Positions 14,023-15,173 of a stretch of DNA of 15,173 nucleotides are shown piece by piece. A program made the translations under genes and the position numbers. Location: assembly GCA_021827465.1 (NCBI GenBank), contig JAKAVX010000013.1, positions 1 through 15,173 of the forward strand, read 5' to 3'. Source of the DNA: Deltaproteobacteria bacterium (GTDB lineage: Bacteria; Desulfobacterota_B; Binatia; Binatales; Binataceae). Below the pieces are notes generated by a model. The model saw only the letters and a list, made by a program, of their open reading frames with translations. It had not been told where the DNA came from and searched no databases. Position 1 is the stretch's first letter, and every line of letters begins with the position of its first letter.

Positions 14023-14844
14023 GTGGCAGTATCGGCCTACAAGATTTGGGCAGTCGGCCCGAGAGTGGGAAACAGCGCGACGGCCCCTATTCACGTAGGG
14101 GTTGCAGGGATCGCAAAATCTAATGCGGTTGGTCCTCCTACAACTGTCTCAAATGAGCTCGTCTGTAGTCGGCTTGCATCGGCGCTGCTCCTTCCAACCC
14201 CACCGGGATTCCTGATCCAACACAATGGGTCTCCGCATTTCGTTTCCTTAGACTTCAATCTCGCCGGGCACACATTGCCTCCAGCGAACGGAGCGTCAGT
14301 GGTAGCCGCACACGCCGAGCTGTCCTGGGGAATCGTTCTATTTGACATGTGGATTCTAAATGGTGACCGCCATTCCCAAAACGTGGCGCATGACAGTACT
14401 ACAAACGCTGTGCAGATCTTTGATCACAGCCACGCGTTGTTTGCGAGAGGTCGGCAGCAAATGATAGACAACGGGGCATTGCCAGGAATAGGCGGCCACT
14501 GCATTGCGCCGCATCTTAGTAGCTTATTCGGTCTTGATGGTTGGTACGCCAGGATCAACGCTTTACCAGAGTACTTTGTTCGAACGTGCGTTCACGACGT
14601 AGCGGAGCCTCACTTTGGCGTGACGAAAGATGAGGCGACGTACTGCGCTGATTGGTTGCTCGAGCGTCGCAAGAAATTGAAAGATATCGTGTTTTCGAAT
14701 CGCAACGTTTTCCCTAAGATACCCGAAGCGGCATGGAGTGTTTGTGACAAAAAGTCCCTAATAACTGCCGCCGCTCCCGAACAGCCTGCAACATCCGCTA
14801 AGGCTGAGAGTGGCGTTCAAAGCCCTCCAGGAGAGATGCCATGA
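14023..14844 (+). CDS. HipA-like kinase (HipA_2 type)
   Basis: This predicted 273-residue cytoplasmic kinase belongs to the small HipA-like group and lacks the extra domains of full-length HipA. Kinase landmarks: Lys32 in the GIAKSN stretch (ATP-binding lysine), Glu45 in NELVCSRLASAL (helix C), the catalytic loop NGDRHSQN (113-120 region, Asp115 and Asn120) and the metal-binding Asp134 in IFDHSHALF. All are present, so it is probably active. The last 25 residues are Pro/Ala-rich and probably disordered. The GTG at 14023 is chosen for its ribosome binding site and because the family-like sequence SAYKIWAVGPRVGNSA begins just after it; a GTG at 13975 would add 16 residues. It overlaps the next gene by ATGA. 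HipA_2 kinases recur beside DUF3037 genes; their substrate is unknown, and a toxin or stress role is only inferred from HipA. Its GC content is lower than that of the operon before it. Confidence 0.8.
   Translation: MAVSAYKIWAVGPRVGNSATAPIHVGVAGIAKSNAVGPPTTVSNELVCSRLASALLLPTPPGFLIQHNGSPHFVSLDFNLAGHTLPPANGASVVAAHAELSWGIVLFDMWILNGDRHSQNVAHDSTTNAVQIFDHSHALFARGRQQMIDNGALPGIGGHCIAPHLSSLFGLDGWYARINALPEYFVRTCVHDVAEPHFGVTKDEATYCADWLLERRKKLKDIVFSNRNVFPKIPEAAWSVCDKKSLITAAAPEQPATSAKAESGVQSPPGEMP
14829..14834 (+). promoter_or_regulatory. Ribosome binding site of the DUF3037-like gene
   Basis: AGGAGA lies 6 bases before the ATG at 14841, inside the last codons of the kinase gene. It allows strong independent translation of the partner in addition to stop-start coupling. 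Confidence 0.65.
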
Positions 14845-15173
14845 GCGTTCAATATTGGATTGCTCAACACATCGACGATCCATTTCGAAACGAACCGAGA
14901 AATGTGGGTGTGATCGTTCGGCTCAACGGTGAATTCGTCGCACGTTTTTTTGGCGAGCAGTCTGATGGCACGGTCGATGGAAGACGGCTCCGCGGATTGC
15001 GCTATCCGGATGTATACAAGCAGTGGCTGAGCTATTGGCGTGCAGAGACTATGAGGGGCGCTATAGAGAACGTAGTCGCTCTAGTTGCATCAAACTATCG
15101 CGTCATCCCCGGAGGAGAGGTTACTGACACCGGTAGCGATTCAGTGGGTGACATTGCGAATTACCTATATTCA
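14841..15173 (+). CDS. DUF3037-like protein, 5' part, partner of the HipA-like kinase
   Basis: The ATG at 14841 overlaps the kinase stop (ATGA, 14841-14844) and follows a good AGGAGA. The frame stays open for 111 codons to the right edge, so the gene is incomplete. The N-terminus, YWIAQHIDDPFRNEPRNVGV, matches the pattern of DUF3037 proteins, which begin with a Y-x-pattern followed by DPxRxEPxNVGVI, and which are repeatedly found next to HipA_2 kinases. No catalytic motif, signal peptide or membrane segment is visible. Its function is unknown. If the pair works as a toxin-antitoxin or sensor-kinase unit, this would be the kinase's regulator or target, but that is inference from adjacency and overlap only. 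The family name is recalled from the motif and not confirmed by a search. Confidence 0.6.
   Translation, partial: MSVQYWIAQHIDDPFRNEPRNVGVIVRLNGEFVARFFGEQSDGTVDGRRLRGLRYPDVYKQWLSYWRAETMRGAIENVVALVASNYRVIPGGEVTDTGSDSVGDIANYLYS

Noticed and set aside
13663..14094. A 143-codon - strand open frame across the gap before the kinase gene
   Set aside because: It covers the helicase 3' end and the kinase 5' end in antisense and has no family signature or ribosome binding site.

Overview
The window is GC-rich bacterial DNA, probably from a proteobacterium (inferred from the IS66/DUF4338 element type and the codon style; no rRNA or housekeeping gene fixes the taxon). It looks like a defence island interrupted by a transposon. 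No tRNA, rRNA or CRISPR array was seen. Genes fill almost all of it; the longest non-coding stretch is about 220 bases (13805-14022).

Region 1 (1-~2890) is most of an IS66-family element whose left end lies outside the window. On the + strand are the 3' part of a DUF4338 gene and an IS66 DDE transposase (tnpC), joined by an ATGA overlap. On the - strand, facing them, are a small helix-turn-helix protein (tnpA-like) and tnpB, joined by a GTGA overlap. The two pairs converge with 22 bases between their stop codons.

Region 2 (~2892-13804) is a + strand operon with no internal promoter that I can see. It holds (a) a 3' remnant, probably of a SNF2/DEAD-type helicase, cut off by the IS66 element; (b) a 1686-residue Eco57I-like adenine-N6 methyltransferase, whose start overlaps the remnant's stop by ATGA; and (c) a 1832-residue DEAH helicase with several cysteine pairs, a DUF1998 domain and a C-terminal PD-(D/E)xK/Vsr-like domain, starting 3 bases after the methyltransferase stop. 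Helicase plus methyltransferase plus DUF1998 helicase is the logic of DISARM class 1, and the size of the last protein recalls Druantia DruE. The exact combination (two giant proteins, with the nuclease-like domain fused to the DUF1998 helicase) is not a textbook DISARM, BREX or Druantia operon. Its likely role is self/non-self discrimination by methylation with DNA translocation and attack on foreign DNA. The broken first gene suggests that this copy is damaged, or that it is expressed from a new promoter.

Region 3 (13805-15173) has visibly lower GC and holds a HipA_2-type kinase overlapping by ATGA the 5' part of a DUF3037-like gene that runs off the right edge. This pair recurs in bacterial genomes and may be a toxin-antitoxin or defence-linked module, separately acquired.
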